Assembly (NCBI RefSeq): GCF_001180165.1
Contig: NZ_CVSQ01000060.1
Coordinates: 124,001-188,000 of the forward strand
DNA length: 64,000 nt
Direction of reading: 5' to 3'
Origin: Candidatus Pelagibacter communis
Lineage (GTDB): Bacteria > Pseudomonadota > Alphaproteobacteria > Pelagibacterales > Pelagibacteraceae
Positions 33,701 to 42,886 of the stretch are shown here, in pieces (position 1 is the first letter of the stretch; each line of letters starts with the position of its first letter). A model generated the notes under the pieces. The model did no database searches. It was not told the DNA's origin and saw only the letters and a list, made by a program, of their open reading frames with translations. Position numbers and translations under genes: made by a program.

Positions 33701-34645
33701 CTACCTTATATATTTTGGAAAATTATTTTTTAATAGCAACATCAAATTATTGAATTCATTTTGCTCTTTAATTCTATGATTAATCATTTCCCAAGCGTAG
33801 GGAATTAATTTTAGATATTTTTTTTTATTGTCTCTAACAGCTAAACGCATAAATATACCGATTATTTTTAAATTTCTTAAAACAGATAATATTTCAAAAT
33901 CTTTTTTAAATTTTTTCAAATCAATTTTTTTATTTGTTTTGATGTAAAACTTAAATACTTTTTCTTTTAATTCATTAGATGTTTTTAATCTTACGTCGTC
34001 AATTAAGGATGCTAAATCGTAAGCTCTATTGCCAATTAGTGCATCTTGACTATCTATTACTGCAATTTTTTTATTGTGATACATCAAATTTGAAACATGA
34101 AAATCTCTATGAACAAATGTAACATTTTTATAATTTAATTTTGATAATAATTTTTTTATCTCTAATCTAAATTTTTTTCTAAATTGAATACTTTTAGATT
34201 TAGATAATATCTTTGGTGCATACCATTCACAAAAAAGTTTAGTTTCATCAAACAAAATATTGTTTTTATATTCTTGAACTTTATATAGTTTGTTTTTAAA
34301 ATTTTTTACTTTTTTATCTTTTATTAATTGTATTTTATTTAAAATTTTTATTATCTTTTTAAAAATAACATATTTATTATTCTTTTTGTTTTTTAAAATT
34401 TGAAACAAAGTTTGGCCTCCAAAGTCATTTATTTCTATATAATTATTAATGTAATTTTCACTTATTAGATTTGGTGCTAAAATTTTATTTTTAATTAAAA
34501 TTTTATTTATCGCATCATAAATTAAAAGATTTTTTAACTTTTCTTTCTTGGATAGTACAATAATAGATTTATTATCTCTGTTTCTATAAAATTCTCTAAA
34601 AGAAGCGTCACCTTTTATTTTTTTCAATTTTGCTAAGCTTTTCAT
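33701..34645 (-). CDS. amgK: AmgK-like sugar kinase (aminoglycoside phosphotransferase fold)
   Basis: A 314-residue protein of the APH fold, with the catalytic Brenner motif VHRDFHVSNLMY, the metal-binding AVIDSQDALIG and the AYDLASLIDD segment that is typical of AmgK. It would phosphorylate MurNAc or GlcNAc at the anomeric position for peptidoglycan recycling. The ATG at 34645 is preferred to a TTG one codon upstream. It lies between tsaE and the murU-like gene in the order common in alphaproteobacteria. It is very lysine-rich. Confidence 0.78.
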   Translation of the reverse strand: MKSLAKLKKIKGDASFREFYRNRDNKSIIVLSKKEKLKNLLIYDAINKILIKNKILAPNLISENYINNYIEINDFGGQTLFQILKNKKNNKYVIFKKIIKILNKIQLIKDKKVKNFKNKLYKVQEYKNNILFDETKLFCEWYAPKILSKSKSIQFRKKFRLEIKKLLSKLNYKNVTFVHRDFHVSNLMYHNKKIAVIDSQDALIGNRAYDLASLIDDVRLKTSNELKEKVFKFYIKTNKKIDLKKFKKDFEILSVLRNLKIIGIFMRLAVRDNKKKYLKLIPYAWEMINHRIKEQNEFNNLMLLLKNNFPKYIR

Positions 34646-34661
34646 CAAAATAGGTTTTAAT

Positions 34662-35111
34662 TTAAACTTTTATATCTACAGTTCTATCATTTAATTGATT
34701 TAAATAATTAAATGTTAAAGTTATAAATTTTATATCTTGTTTATCAGCAATTAATTGTGGCCATTCTATAAGTGTTATTAATTTATTATCTTTTTCAAAA
34801 ATATCTAAATTATTGATATCTTCTTTCCTATTAATTCTAAATAAATCATAATGTTTTATTCTTATATCTTTCACCTGATACTCATTTAATAAACTAAAAG
34901 TAGGGCTTGTAATTTCTGTTTGTGTTAAATTATTTATTTTTTGATACTCATTTATAAAATATTTAACAAAGGTTGTTTTACCAACGCCCATCTCTCCATA
35001 TAAAAAAACAAACTCACCACCTTTAAGATATTTTGTAAATTCTTTAGCTAATTCTTTGGTTAACTTCTCTGAAGTGATATCGATTGTGCTATCTTTAATA
35101 GCGATAGGCAT
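34662..35111 (-). CDS. tsaE: tRNA threonylcarbamoyladenosine biosynthesis ATPase TsaE
   Basis: A 149-residue P-loop protein: [13 protein letters not shown] is Walker [11 protein letters not shown] the switch segment and LITLIEWPQ the conserved strand near the end. With TsaB and TsaD it makes the t6A37 modification of ANN-decoding tRNAs. The ATG at 35111 is chosen; the frame extends 9 codons to a TTG. Even so, the start lies inside the last 17 bases of ahcY. Confidence 0.88.
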   Translation of the reverse strand: MPIAIKDSTIDITSEKLTKELAKEFTKYLKGGEFVFLYGEMGVGKTTFVKYFINEYQKINNLTQTEITSPTFSLLNEYQVKDIRIKHYDLFRINRKEDINNLDIFEKDNKLITLIEWPQLIADKQDIKFITLTFNYLNQLNDRTVDIKV

Positions 35112-36381
35112 CTGGTTTGAAAGGACCTTCTGTTCCAACGCTTATATAGTCTGCTTGCTCTTTTGATAATTTTGTTAGTTTTGCTCCAACCTTTTTTAAA
35201 TGCAGAGTTGCTACTTTTTCATCTAAATGTTTTGGAAGCACGTAAACTTTATTTTCATAATTTTTATGATTATGCCAAAGTTCTATTTGAGCAATTACTT
35301 GATTAGTAAATGATGCACTCATTACAAAACTTGGATGTCCTGTTGCACAGCCAAGATTAACTAATCTTCCTTCAGCTAAAAGAATAATTCTTTTACCGCT
35401 TGGCAGCTCTATTTCATGCACTTGAGGTTTTACTTCAGTCCACTTATAATTTCTAAGAGCTTCAACTTGTATTTCATTATCAAAGTGACCAATATTACAC
35501 AAGATAGCTCTGTCCTTCATATCTCTCATATGATCTGCAGTAACAATGTCTTTGTTACCTGTTGCTGTTACAACGATATCCGCTCTACTTATAGCCTCCT
35601 CCATTAATACCACTTCATAACCTTCCATTGCAGCCTGAAGAGCACATATTGGATCTGCTTCTGTAACTAAAACTCTAGCTCCACTTTGTCTTAAAGATGC
35701 AGCACTTCCTTTTCCAACGTCTCCAAAACCAGCAACAATAGCAATTTTTCCAGACATCATTACATCAGTAGCTCTTCTGATGCCGTCTACTAAACTTTCT
35801 CTACATCCATATAAATTATCAAATTTTGATTTTGTGACAGAGTCATTCACGTTTATTGCTGGAACTAAAAGCGATTTATCTTTTTCCATTTTATTTAATG
35901 CTTTAATCCCAGTGGTAGTCTCTTCTGAAACGCCTTTAATATCTTTCATTAAATCTTGATATTCATTGTGCATGATAGCTGTTAAATCACCACCGTCATC
36001 TAATAACATGTTAGGTTTCCAGTCAGGTTTTCCAACTATAGTTTGTTTAATGCACCATAAATATTCCTCTTCTGTTTCACCTTTCCAAGCATAAACAGGG
36101 ATCCCAGCCTTTGCAATTGCAGCAGCTGCATGATCTTGAGTTGAAAAAATATTACAAGAAGACCAACGAACTTCAGCACCTAATGCAACTAAAGTTTCAA
36201 TTAGTACAGCCGTTTGGATTGTCATATGAAGGCATCCTATAATTCTTGCACCCTTTAATGGTTTTTCATTAGAATACTCTTCTCTTAAAGCCATTAATCC
36301 AGGCATTTCACTTTCAGCTATTGATATTTCTTTTCTACCAAATTCAGCTTGATCAATGTTTTTTACTTTATAATCTTCCAT
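35095..36381 (-). CDS. ahcY: S-adenosylhomocysteinase
   Basis: A 428-residue NAD+-dependent enzyme that splits S-adenosylhomocysteine to adenosine and homocysteine. Markers are [23 protein letters not shown], the NAD-binding [14 protein letters not shown] and the C-terminal KPDAYRY. Length and ending are standard. It recycles the product of methyltransferases such as the Cfa encoded in this window. A good promoter places the transcription start only a few bases from its ATG. It leads an ahcY-tsaE-amgK-murU run. Confidence 0.95.
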   Translation of the reverse strand: MEDYKVKNIDQAEFGRKEISIAESEMPGLMALREEYSNEKPLKGARIIGCLHMTIQTAVLIETLVALGAEVRWSSCNIFSTQDHAAAAIAKAGIPVYAWKGETEEEYLWCIKQTIVGKPDWKPNMLLDDGGDLTAIMHNEYQDLMKDIKGVSEETTTGIKALNKMEKDKSLLVPAINVNDSVTKSKFDNLYGCRESLVDGIRRATDVMMSGKIAIVAGFGDVGKGSAASLRQSGARVLVTEADPICALQAAMEGYEVVLMEEAISRADIVVTATGNKDIVTADHMRDMKDRAILCNIGHFDNEIQVEALRNYKWTEVKPQVHEIELPSGKRIILLAEGRLVNLGCATGHPSFVMSASFTNQVIAQIELWHNHKNYENKVYVLPKHLDEKVATLHLKKVGAKLTKLSKEQADYISVGTEGPFKPDAYRY

Positions 36382-36388
36382 GGCAAGC

Positions 36389-36416
36389 TTTATACAGCTA
36401 AGTATTTATTTATCAA
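36389..36416 (-). promoter_or_regulatory. Promoter of ahcY, nearly leaderless
   Basis: On the minus strand TTGATA (36411-36416) and TATAAA (36389-36394) are 16 bases apart, each 5 of 6 to consensus. Transcription would begin about at 36382, right at the ATG (36381). No Shine-Dalgarno sequence and no room for a leader riboswitch are present. Confidence 0.5.
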
Positions 36417-36423
36417 GGATTGA

Positions 36424-37965
36424 TTAAACATTTGGAAATCTTATCTCTATCATTGCTCCTTCTTTATCAATACGATTAGATGCTACAATTTCACCATCGT
36501 GGAGTTCAACCAAGTTTTTTACTATATTTAAACCTAAGCCTGAGTGTTCTCCAAATTTTTCAGGTCTATTACTATAAAATCTTTTAAATATTCTTGATGT
36601 GTCTTTTTCTTTAAATCCTTGTCCTTCATCAAGAATTTTGATTGATATTTGACTTTTTTCATTAACAGAAACATCAACAAAAACATTAGCACCGTCTTTA
36701 CTAAATGATATTGAATTGTCTAATAAATTTGCAATGATTTGTTCAATTCTATTTTCTATACCATTTATAAAATATTTATCTTTTCCATCATTTTTGTATT
36801 CAATTTTAATTCCTTTTTTTACTTGATGAATATTATTATAATCATCAACAACAGATTGAATTATAGGTTCAATATCAATTTTTTTCATTTTTTCTTTACT
36901 TAAGGCAACTTCATCCTTTAACATTTGTGAATAATCAGTAATCAATCTTTCTATTCTTTGTACGTCGTGACTAAGTATATTTAATAATTTATTTCTTTGT
37001 TTGTTATCATTTGTATCTTGTAAAATTTCTGATGCACTTTTTAAAGATGCTAATGGATTTCTAATTTCATGAACTAAATCTGTCGAAAAGTTTTCTGCAT
37101 GAGTAACTCTATTTTGAAGCTCATTTGTCATATCCTCTAAAGAATTTGATAAAAGTCCCAATTCATCATTTCTTTTTTTAAGATTTTCAATACCTGGTTT
37201 AGCTTGACTTTTTTCTTTAATACGAATTGTATATCCAACGAGATTCTGTATTGGTTTAATAAAATATCTGCTTAACACAAAAGAAAAAATTAATATTACA
37301 AATCCTACTGATATAGCTGTTCTTATTACAAATGCTTTCCTCTCATCTATTGCTGTCTTTATTTCATTAGCGTTTTCTGTAATAGCTACATAACCAAGAT
37401 TTATCTCATTCTTTGTAACATTCTTAATAGTTGTTACATTAAATTGATTAAACTCTTCTTGAATAAATGTGTAAGTAACTCCTAAATTTTCAGAGCTAGA
37501 ATAATTTTTTAATATATCTTTGAATGAAACAGGTTTTTTTTCATCAATTTTTATATTTTTTTCCTCAATAGTTTTTTCTATTTCCTCATTATCTAAACTT
37601 TCAAATTCAATTCTATCAAGCCTTGTAGAGAATGATCTTGGATCAAGATCTAAAGTATCAGTGTCACCAATAAGGTTAAGTTGATCATCAAAAAATATTA
37701 CTCTATCTAAATTTTGAAAAATAAACCTTGTAGAAAATAAAAATCTTCTAATATCGTCAGATTGGAATTTTACATCTAGCCTTAAAATATTATCAATGGT
37801 GTTGTTAATGATGTTTGTGTGATTTTGAGATTTTTTTTTTATTAAACTTGGCTGAATATTATTTAGATATATGAATGTAAATAGTCCAATAATTGTAAAA
37901 ATTACAAAATTTATAAATAAAAATTTTTTTAATATAGAAAGAGTTTTTAAGTATTTACTAAACAT
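36424..37965 (-). CDS. chvG: Sensor histidine kinase, ChvG type
   Basis: A 513-residue membrane kinase: TM1 at about 13-35, a periplasmic sensor of about 175 residues, TM2 at 212-232, a HAMP linker, the HisKA box with His299 (DLVHEIRNPLASLKS), an N box (NLLDNSISFS) and G boxes (DEGQGF and GLGLNIVKNL). The periplasmic sensor with an FLFSTR segment fits ChvG/ExoS of alphaproteobacteria, which responds to acid or envelope stress. Its start shares one base with the chvI stop. The expected HPr kinase downstream is absent here; ahcY follows instead. Confidence 0.82.
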   Translation of the reverse strand: MFSKYLKTLSILKKFLFINFVIFTIIGLFTFIYLNNIQPSLIKKKSQNHTNIINNTIDNILRLDVKFQSDDIRRFLFSTRFIFQNLDRVIFFDDQLNLIGDTDTLDLDPRSFSTRLDRIEFESLDNEEIEKTIEEKNIKIDEKKPVSFKDILKNYSSSENLGVTYTFIQEEFNQFNVTTIKNVTKNEINLGYVAITENANEIKTAIDERKAFVIRTAISVGFVILIFSFVLSRYFIKPIQNLVGYTIRIKEKSQAKPGIENLKKRNDELGLLSNSLEDMTNELQNRVTHAENFSTDLVHEIRNPLASLKSASEILQDTNDNKQRNKLLNILSHDVQRIERLITDYSQMLKDEVALSKEKMKKIDIEPIIQSVVDDYNNIHQVKKGIKIEYKNDGKDKYFINGIENRIEQIIANLLDNSISFSKDGANVFVDVSVNEKSQISIKILDEGQGFKEKDTSRIFKRFYSNRPEKFGEHSGLGLNIVKNLVELHDGEIVASNRIDKEGAMIEIRFPNV

Positions 37966-38672
37966 TAGCTAACATTCCATCTATATCCACTACCATACCT
38001 AGTTTCAATAGCTGAAAAATCAGGATCTACTTTTTTAAATTTTTTTCTAATTCGTTTTACGTGACTATCAATAGTTCTATCCTCAATATCTGTATCTTCT
38101 CGGTAAGCTATATCCATAAGCTGAGCTCTTTCTTTAATTATACCAGGCCTCTTTGCTAACTCTTTAACAATTAAAAACTCAGTAGTTGTCAATTTATCAG
38201 GCAGCTGTTTTCCATTCCATTCACACTCAAGTTGTGATGGATCTAATTTTAATCTTCCATGGGATATCAGACTTTTATTTTCCTCTAGAATATTATTTGA
38301 ATCTTTTTTTCTTAACTGCACTCTAATTCTTTCAATCAAAACTTTTATAGAAAAACCTCCTGATTTTTTTACAAAATCATCTGCACCCAGCTTTAGACCT
38401 AACAACTCATCAATTTCATCATCTTTAGATGTTAAAAAAATTACTGGTAAGGAAGTTTTTTTTCGAAGTTTTTTTAGTAATTCTTCTCCATCCATCTTAG
38501 GCATTTTTATATCTATGACTGCTAAGTCAGGTGGCATTCTGGTTAAACCGATTAATGCACTTTCACCATCAATGTATGTTTGAACTTTAAAACCCTCTTT
38601 TTCTAATGCGATACTTAAACTTGTTAAAATATTTCTATCGTCATCTATCAAGGCTATTGTTTGTTTTTGCAT
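37965..38672 (-). CDS. chvI: Response regulator, ChvI/OmpR type
   Basis: A 235-residue regulator with a receiver domain (Asp54 in VIDIKMPKMDGEE as phosphoacceptor, Lys in the FLTSKDDE region) and a winged-helix DNA-binding domain ending RTIDSHVKRIRKKF and RYGSGYRWN. It is coupled to the ChvG-like kinase (TAATG). In Rhizobiales, ChvI controls envelope and exopolysaccharide genes; the target genes here are unknown. Confidence 0.85.
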   Translation of the reverse strand: MQKQTIALIDDDRNILTSLSIALEKEGFKVQTYIDGESALIGLTRMPPDLAVIDIKMPKMDGEELLKKLRKKTSLPVIFLTSKDDEIDELLGLKLGADDFVKKSGGFSIKVLIERIRVQLRKKDSNNILEENKSLISHGRLKLDPSQLECEWNGKQLPDKLTTTEFLIVKELAKRPGIIKERAQLMDIAYREDTDIEDRTIDSHVKRIRKKFKKVDPDFSAIETRYGSGYRWNVS

Positions 38673-38722
38673 AAAGTAGTTTAAAAATACTAAATTGTCC
38701 TAATTTGGGCAATGTTATAAAT

Positions 38723-41497
38723 TTAATGTAACATGCCCCAATTATCTCCAACATTAATATCAACTGTTAAAGGAGTTGAAAAAGAATGATAATCACTCTG
38801 AGCTACACTGGTCATTTCTTTCTCAATTAATTTAATCATTACTTTTTCATCTTTTTTTGGAATTTCAAAAATTAATTCATCATGAATTTGCAAGAGCATT
38901 TTTGAATTAGAATTTTTTTCCTCTGATAATTTCTTATCCAATCTTATCATAGCTAATCTCATTACTTCAGAAGCAGAACCTTGAATGGGAGCATTAATTG
39001 CTGCACGTTCTTGAAAATTTCTTACATTAAAGTTTTTGTCATTTATTCCATTAAAGTGAGATCTACGTCCAAAAATATTGTTAACATATCCACTTTTTCT
39101 ACAGAATTTAATTGTATTATCCATATAAACTTTAATTTCTGGAAACTTAGCAAAATATGAATTCAAAAATTCCTCTGCTTCATAATTAGAAACATTTATT
39201 TGCTTAGCTAATCCATATTGCGAAATTCCATAAATAATTCCAAAATTAATAGCCTTAGCCTTTCGTCTGTGATCTTGATTAACTTTTTTGATATCAATAT
39301 TAAATATTTGGCTAGCTGTTAAAGAGTGAATATCTTCTTTATTCTTAAAAGCTTTTTTCAATTCTTTTACATCTGCCAGGTCTGCTAAAATTCTCATCTC
39401 AATTTGATTGTAATCTGCAGAGATTAATAGGTGCCCCTTTTTTGCAGTGAAAGCTTTTCTTATATCTTTTCCATCTTCTGATTTAATTGGTATATTTTGT
39501 AAGTTGGGATCACTAGACGCTAGTCTTCCAGTCGTTGTAGCGGCCAGCAAAAACGAAGTATGAACCCTTTTTGTATTTGGATTTAAATGTTCGGGTAAAG
39601 CATCTGAATAAGTATTTTTCAATTTTGAAACTTGTCTCCATTCTAAAATTAATTTTGGAAACTCATGACCTTTAAAAGCTAAATCCTCTAAAACACTTGC
39701 ACTTGTTGCAAAACTTCCTTTTTTAGTTTTCTTTAAACCAGCTATTTTCAAGTCATTATAAATTATTTCACCTAATTGCTTTGGGGATGCGATATTGAAC
39801 TCTTTTTTAGAAATTCTAAATACTTCTTTTTCAAGTTTTTGAATTTTTTTTTCAAATTTAGATGAAAGAGATTTTAAAAACTTACTATCAATTTCAACTC
39901 CCTCTATTTCCATAAATGCAAGAATTTTAATTAGTGGCTTTTCAAAAATTTCATAGATATTTATCATTTTTTCTGATTTTAAATTTTTGACAAATTTCTT
40001 GTATAATCTAAAAGTAACATCAGCATCTTCTGCAGCGTAATCTTTTGCTTTATCTAATTCTACTTCGCTAAAATTAATTTCTTTCTTACCTGTTCCTACC
40101 ATCTCTTTAAAAGAAATAGTTTTATGCCCTAAATGAATTTCTGATAAAGTATCCATATTATGTCTATTTTTTCCTGCATCTAAGACATAAGACATTAGCA
40201 TCGTATCTTCCATTGATGAAAGCGTTATTCCACACTTATAAAGTACGATAAAATCAAATTTTATATTTTGACCTATTTTTTTTATACTAGGATCTTCTAA
40301 TATTTTTTTTAATTTTTTAATTACTGCGTCTTTTTTAAGACACTTGGGTGACTTGTGACCAACTGGTATGTAACATGCTCTCCCAACTTTAGAGCAAAGA
40401 GAAATGCCCACTAAATCAGCTTGGTGCGGATCTAATGATGTAGTTTCTGTATCTACAGCAACTTCACCAACTTCTTCTGCCTCCTCTATCCATTTATCAA
40501 TTTCATCTAAACTATTAATTAAATAATAATTTTTGTTATTTATCGTTTGTTGTTTATCTAGATTTTGAGTTTCAATCTTATTACTTTCTAGCTCAGGTTC
40601 TCCATAAGCAGAAATTGCAGAACTTAACAACCTGTTAAATTCCATTTCTCTTAAAAATTTATATAATTTATCTTTATCTATATTTTGTAATTTAAATTCA
40701 CTTAACTCTCTATTAACAGGAGATTCATGATCAAGTGTTACAAGTTTTTTACTTATTAATGCTTTATCCTTATTCTCTATTAATGTTTCTCTTCTTTTAT
40801 TTTGCTTAATCTCATGAGCTGATTTTAGTAAATTTTCTAAAGTGCCATATTTATTAATAAGCTCTGCAGCCGTCTTAATACCTATACCCGGAACACCAGG
40901 GACATTATCACTACTATCTCCTGCTAAAGATTGTACATCAATAACTTTTGAGGCATCTACTCCAAATTTTTTTAAGACATCATCATCAGTTATAAATTTG
41001 TTTTTCATGGGGTCAAAAATTCGGACCCCTTTTTTGTAAAGCTGCATTAAATCTTTATCTGATGAGACAATTGTAACCTTTGCACCTTTTTTAAGGATTT
41101 GATCAACATATGTGGCTATTAAATCATCTGCTTCATAATTAGGAAGATCCACAGATGGCAAATTGAATGCTAGTACTGATTTTCTTATATACTCAAATTG
41201 AGGAGCCAAATCATCAGGCGCCTCAGACCTATTGGCTTTGTAATCACTATAAATTTCATTTCTGAAAGTTTTTCTTGCTGAATCGAAGATTACTGCAAAA
41301 TGTGTTGGTTTTTGCAAGTTTTGATCAGATTTTGAGTCCTCTAATAATTTAAATAACATACTGCAAAAACCACTTACAGCACCTGTTGGAAGTCCATCAC
41401 TTTTTCTAGTCAATGGAGGCAAAGCATAATAAGCTCTAAAAATATAACCAGAACCATCAATCAAATAAAAATGATCTGTTTTTTGAATTTTATTCAT
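38723..41497 (-). CDS. polA: DNA polymerase I
   Basis: A 924-residue polymerase with all three domains. The 5'-nuclease domain holds SDKDLMQL and DSSDNVPGVPGIG. The 3'-5' exonuclease domain keeps its acidic residues (DTETTSLD, KFDF and EDADVTF), so proofreading should work. The polymerase domain has SADYNQIEMR, RRKAKAINFGIIYG and QIHDELIFE. It fills gaps and removes RNA primers. It is monocistronic, divergent from bioY. Confidence 0.97.
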   Translation of the reverse strand: MNKIQKTDHFYLIDGSGYIFRAYYALPPLTRKSDGLPTGAVSGFCSMLFKLLEDSKSDQNLQKPTHFAVIFDSARKTFRNEIYSDYKANRSEAPDDLAPQFEYIRKSVLAFNLPSVDLPNYEADDLIATYVDQILKKGAKVTIVSSDKDLMQLYKKGVRIFDPMKNKFITDDDVLKKFGVDASKVIDVQSLAGDSSDNVPGVPGIGIKTAAELINKYGTLENLLKSAHEIKQNKRRETLIENKDKALISKKLVTLDHESPVNRELSEFKLQNIDKDKLYKFLREMEFNRLLSSAISAYGEPELESNKIETQNLDKQQTINNKNYYLINSLDEIDKWIEEAEEVGEVAVDTETTSLDPHQADLVGISLCSKVGRACYIPVGHKSPKCLKKDAVIKKLKKILEDPSIKKIGQNIKFDFIVLYKCGITLSSMEDTMLMSYVLDAGKNRHNMDTLSEIHLGHKTISFKEMVGTGKKEINFSEVELDKAKDYAAEDADVTFRLYKKFVKNLKSEKMINIYEIFEKPLIKILAFMEIEGVEIDSKFLKSLSSKFEKKIQKLEKEVFRISKKEFNIASPKQLGEIIYNDLKIAGLKKTKKGSFATSASVLEDLAFKGHEFPKLILEWRQVSKLKNTYSDALPEHLNPNTKRVHTSFLLAATTTGRLASSDPNLQNIPIKSEDGKDIRKAFTAKKGHLLISADYNQIEMRILADLADVKELKKAFKNKEDIHSLTASQIFNIDIKKVNQDHRRKAKAINFGIIYGISQYGLAKQINVSNYEAEEFLNSYFAKFPEIKVYMDNTIKFCRKSGYVNNIFGRRSHFNGINDKNFNVRNFQERAAINAPIQGSASEVMRLAMIRLDKKLSEEKNSNSKMLLQIHDELIFEIPKKDEKVMIKLIEKEMTSVAQSDYHSFSTPLTVDINVGDNWGMLH

Positions 41498-41611
41498 GAA
41501 GTAATATTAAATATTATAATGATAATATATTCTGTATATAAAAAAATTTACTTTCAATTAATTTAACAATTATAAGTAGATTATTTTTTATATTTTGAGT
41601 ATTATTTAACG

Positions 41612-42163
41612 ATGGAATTAACAAAAAATCTCACGCACGCTAAACTATTTAAATCTCTGGTTGTTATTGTTCTTGGTTCAATAGCACTAACTATATCTGC
41701 AAAGATCAAAATTCCTTTCTATCCGGTTCCTATGACTATGCAAACATTTGTTGTATTGTTTTTAGGAATAAGTTTAGGACATAAAATTGCACTAGCTACA
41801 ATTAGTCTGTATTTAATTGAAGGAATTGCAGGTCTTCCTGTATTTTCAAATTCACCTGAAAAAGGTGTTGGATTAGTTTACTTTACAGGACCAACTATGG
41901 GTTACTTAATTGGTTTTTTAACAGCTTGTTACTTAGCTTCCAAAATTAAGATTGATGACAATTTTTTCGTTGTTTTATTTAAGTTAATTATCGCAACTTC
42001 AACAATCTATATTCTGGGTCTAATTTGGCTTGGAACATTGATTGGATGGGATAAGCCAATTTTTGCATTAGGTGCAAAACCTTTTCTATTAGCTGAGATT
42101 TTTAAAATTATGCTTTTAGCTCTTTTGACTAAGCAAATAATTAAAATTAAAAAATTTATCTAG
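41612..42163 (+). CDS. bioY: Biotin transporter BioY (S component)
   Basis: A 183-residue membrane protein with six hydrophobic segments. The BioY pattern includes IKIPFYPVPMTMQTFVVLFLG in outline, EGIAGLPVF and FTGPTMGYLIGF. It binds and imports biotin as the S component of an ECF transporter. No bioM or bioN ATPase module is present here, so it may work alone or use a shared module. The last bases overlap the end of the convergent regA-like gene (8 bases). Confidence 0.9.
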   Translation: MELTKNLTHAKLFKSLVVIVLGSIALTISAKIKIPFYPVPMTMQTFVVLFLGISLGHKIALATISLYLIEGIAGLPVFSNSPEKGVGLVYFTGPTMGYLIGFLTACYLASKIKIDDNFFVVLFKLIIATSTIYILGLIWLGTLIGWDKPIFALGAKPFLLAEIFKIMLLALLTKQIIKIKKFI

Positions 42164-42719
42164 GTGATCTTTTAGAAAGAATTCTTTGAAGAGTTCTTCT
42201 GTGCATTTTAAGCCTTCTGGCTGTTTCTGAAACATTCCTATTACATAACTCGAAAACTCTATGTATATGTTCCCATTTAACTCTATCAGCTGACATCGGG
42301 TTTTCTGGTGGAGCTGCTTTTTTTGAAGGATCTGCCAACAATGCTTTCTCTACATCTTCTGCATCAGCAGGTTTAGCTAAATAATCTATGGCACCTTCTT
42401 TAATTGCAGCTACTGCAGTTGGAATATTTCCATAACCAGTTAACATGATAATCCTACTATCACTATTTGAAGACTGAATTTCTTTTACAACCTCAAGTCC
42501 ATTACCATCTGCAAGTCTTAAGTCTACAACAGCAAAACCAGGTTTTTTAGTTTTTACGGATTCAACTCCCTTTTGTACACTCTCAGCTTGAAAAACCTCA
42601 AATCCTTTTTTTTCCATCGCTCTTGCTAAACGCTCACGGAAAGGATTATCGTCATCCACGATTAATAATGACTTATTTTCAAAATCATTGAGATTCTGTA
42701 GTTTTGCTTCTTCTTTCAT
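42156..42719 (-). CDS. regA: RegA/ActR-type response regulator
   Basis: A 187-residue regulator. The receiver domain has the acidic pocket VDDD at 21-24, phosphoacceptor Asp66 (VVDLRLADG) and MLTGYGNIPTAV. After a proline-rich hinge a Fis-type helix-turn-helix follows (CNRNVSETARRLKMHRRTLQRIL), nearly invariant in the alphaproteobacterial RegA/ActR/PrrA group. These proteins adjust respiration and carbon and nitrogen use to redox state. The partner kinase RegB is not in the window. Confidence 0.9.
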   Translation of the reverse strand: MKEEAKLQNLNDFENKSLLIVDDDNPFRERLARAMEKKGFEVFQAESVQKGVESVKTKKPGFAVVDLRLADGNGLEVVKEIQSSNSDSRIIMLTGYGNIPTAVAAIKEGAIDYLAKPADAEDVEKALLADPSKKAAPPENPMSADRVKWEHIHRVFELCNRNVSETARRLKMHRRTLQRILSKRSPR

Positions 42720-42791
42720 GGATCTAATATGGGGTCTCTGCTAGATATTACAATATATGAATTTTACGCATTTCTGGCTTGAATTATTTGC

Positions 42792-42819
42792 TTTACTTTA
42801 GTGCTGTTTACTTTATATG
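42792..42819 (+). promoter_or_regulatory. Possible promoter of the polyamine operon
   Basis: TTTACT (42792-42797) and TATATG (42814-42819) are 16 bases apart, each 4 of 6 to consensus, in the 167-base gap between regA and the decarboxylase. The rest of the gap is T-rich and ends in a clear TTTGGAGG ribosome binding site (42871-42878) 8 bases before the chosen ATG. I see no stable RNA fold in it. Confidence 0.3.
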
Positions 42820-42886
42820 CCAAAAAATATTAAAGTTTTTTTTAAAAAGACTTTTTTTTATTAAATTTTTTTTGGAGGCATTTAAA

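Noticed and set aside
42779-42886. In-frame 36-residue N-terminal extension of the PLP decarboxylase.
   Set aside because: It starts with TTG, is low-complexity Phe/Leu/Lys sequence from AT-rich DNA, and a GGAGG site sits 8 bases before the ATG at 42887.
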